From positions 62,001 to 126,000 of the forward strand of contig NZ_PEBH01000006.1 in assembly GCF_008698235.1 (NCBI RefSeq): 64,000 nucleotides of DNA. The letters run 5' to 3'. A model generated the notes under the pieces. That model saw only the letters and a list, made by a program, of their open reading frames with translations, did not search any database and was not told the DNA's origin. How positions within the stretch are numbered: the first letter of the stretch is position 1; each line of letters opens with the position of its first letter. Origin of the DNA: Bifidobacterium rousetti. Its GTDB lineage: Bacteria; Actinomycetota; Actinomycetes; Actinomycetales; Bifidobacteriaceae. Below, in pieces: positions 62,844-64,000 of the stretch. Made by a program: the position numbers and the translations under genes.

Positions 62844-62873
62844 TTGACAATGTTTGCATGAATCACGTATCCT
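62844..62873 (+). promoter_or_regulatory. Promoter of the GH13 gene
   Basis: TTGACA (62844-62849) and TATCCT (62868-62873) are separated by 18 bp. The spacer carries TTTGCATGAAT, resembling half of the operator at 62753. The message would have a leader of about 135 nt. Confidence 0.6.
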
Positions 62874-63017
62874 GACAGTCATCTCAGGAAACCGCGAGAC
62901 ACTGGTCACAGCGGCGGTCCGGTCGCGGCGCCCGGCCGCAACAGCTTGGTCAACGTACGGCCAACACATGGTTACCGCACGGTCACTGAGGAATCAACGA
63001 GGAGAACTTAGCCTTAT

Positions 63018-64000
63018 GAGCGACATCACCAATCACCCCGAAACCCACGCCGGCCGGCCCGGCCACCCCGCATGGCTCGCGGACGCGTGCTTCTACGAGA
63101 TCTACCCGCAGTCGTTCAACGACTCGAGCGGCGACGGCATCGGAGACATCCCCGGCATCACCGCGAAACTCGACTACATCAGGAACCTCGGCTGCAACGC
63201 GCTGTGGATCAACCCGTGCTACGACTCCCCGTTCAAGGACGCCGGCTACGACGTGCGCGACTATCGCAAGGTCGCGGAGCGCTACGGCACGAACGACGAC
63301 CTCATCGCCCTGTTCGATGCCGCGCACGAACGCGGCATGCACGTCCTGCTCGACCTCGTGCCCGGACACACCAGCGAGGAGCACGCATGGTTCCGCGCGA
63401 GCGCGCGACCCGATCCGGCGGAGCGAGTCATCGCGGGCGACGACGGCGGAACCCCGCAGAAGGAGAACGTCTCCGAACGCTACATCTGGACCGACTGCTG
63501 GATCTCCGGCGGCGACGGCCTGCCGTTCATCGGCGGCGAGACCGAACGCGACGGCACGTACATCCTCAACTTCTTCAAATGCCAGCCGGCCCTGAACTAC
63601 GGCTTCGCGCACCCGAAGCAGGGCTGGCAGAAGCCCGCGCTCGGCCCCGACGCGCTCGCCACCTGCGACGCGATGGTCGACGTGATGCGTTTCTGGCTCA
63701 CGCGCGGGGCCGACGGATTCCGCGTCGACATGGCCGACAGCCTCGTCAAACATGACGACTGGGGCAAGCCCCTCACGATCCGCACCTGGCAGTACATGTT
63801 CTCGAAGATCCGCCCCGAATTCCCCGAAGCCGCGTTCGTCTCCGAATGGGGGCGCCCGAACGAGTCAATGCAGGCCGGGTTCGACATGGACTTCTACCTC
63901 GACTGGCGTTGGGACGGCAATCCGAACGGGTACAACATGCTGCTGCGCAACACCGATACGCCGCTCGTGCGCGAGGGCGACCACAGCTATTTCAACGCCG
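63018..64000 (+). CDS. GH13 alpha-glycosidase (3' end outside the window)
   Basis: The first 327 codons are present. The barrel begins WLADACFYEIYPQSFNDSSG; DGIGDIPGITAKLDYIRNLG, ALWINPCYDSPFKDAGYDVR and VLLDLVPGHTSEEHAW are GH13 regions. The nucleophile Asp is in RGADGFRVDMADSLV (about residue 237), and the acid/base Glu in AAFVSEWGRPNESM (about 278). It resembles alpha-glucosidases and related alpha-glucan enzymes. No signal peptide is seen. GAGGAG lies about 12 bases before ATG 63018. The operator at 62753 suggests sugar-controlled expression. Confidence 0.9.

Overview
The window reads as high-GC actinobacterial chromosome, most likely a Bifidobacterium. The reasons are a dnaK-grpE-dnaJ-hspR heat-shock cluster with HAIR operators, many LacI regulators beside glycoside hydrolases, GH127, GH51, GH43 and GH36 enzymes without signal peptides, ABC sugar importers without their own ATPase, GPH-family sugar transporters, and C1 (PepC) and C69 (PepD) peptidases. 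I cannot name the species. There is no rRNA, phage or complete insertion sequence. One tRNA gene (Ala, CGC) is present.

Layout. 1-3.2 kb: 5' part of tatD, then pepC between two copies of a CGTACG hairpin repeat, then an AAA ATPase remnant. 3.2-14.2 kb: two GPH sugar transporters, a LacI regulator, a large GH2 enzyme with C-terminal binding domains, a divergent sugar-binding lipoprotein and a 54-residue membrane peptide. 14.2-17.5 kb: a DUF4143-type AAA+ ATPase behind a direct-repeat array, and an MFS transporter. 17.8-37 kb: an arabinose/galactose oligosaccharide locus (GH36, GH51, GH27, two GH43, a binding protein with two permeases, two intact LacI genes, GH127). It also holds three decayed genes: a transporter remnant, an in-frame GH31-LacI chimera and DUF4143 ATPase debris. 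37-41 kb: a two-gene ABC exporter, one half broken by an amber codon. 41.8-55.6 kb: housekeeping genes (metG, rsmI, tRNA-Ala, dedA) mixed with two YhgE/Pip membrane proteins, pepD, an AbiEi-like gene, a 53-bp repeat array and a second DUF4143 ATPase. 55.8-61.4 kb: a HAD phosphatase and the dnaK cluster. 61.5-64 kb: a LacI regulator, a TraX-like fragment and the start of a GH13 enzyme.

How the genes work together. The 17.8-37 kb enzymes lack export signals, so oligosaccharides are probably imported by the ABC system and hydrolysed in the cytoplasm to L-arabinose and galactose. At least six near-identical palindromes (TTAACGNTAA type) precede GH36, GH27, a GH43, GH127, the LacI gene at 33233 and the broken GH31, which suggests one local regulon. 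The ABC operon has its own operator pair (TTGANNCGNNTCAA), shared with the divergent LacI gene at 30709.

The most unusual content is non-coding. A roughly 50-bp hairpin element occurs eight times, nearly always just after a stop codon and in the same orientation relative to the upstream gene; one copy lies inside grpE. A second palindromic element built from CCATG/GCGGTGA units occurs three times. There is a 53-bp-period array of about 8.5 units, and strictly periodic direct repeats (33, 23 and 33 bp) accompany each of the three DUF4143 ATPase loci. All family assignments were made by eye from motifs; no database search was run.
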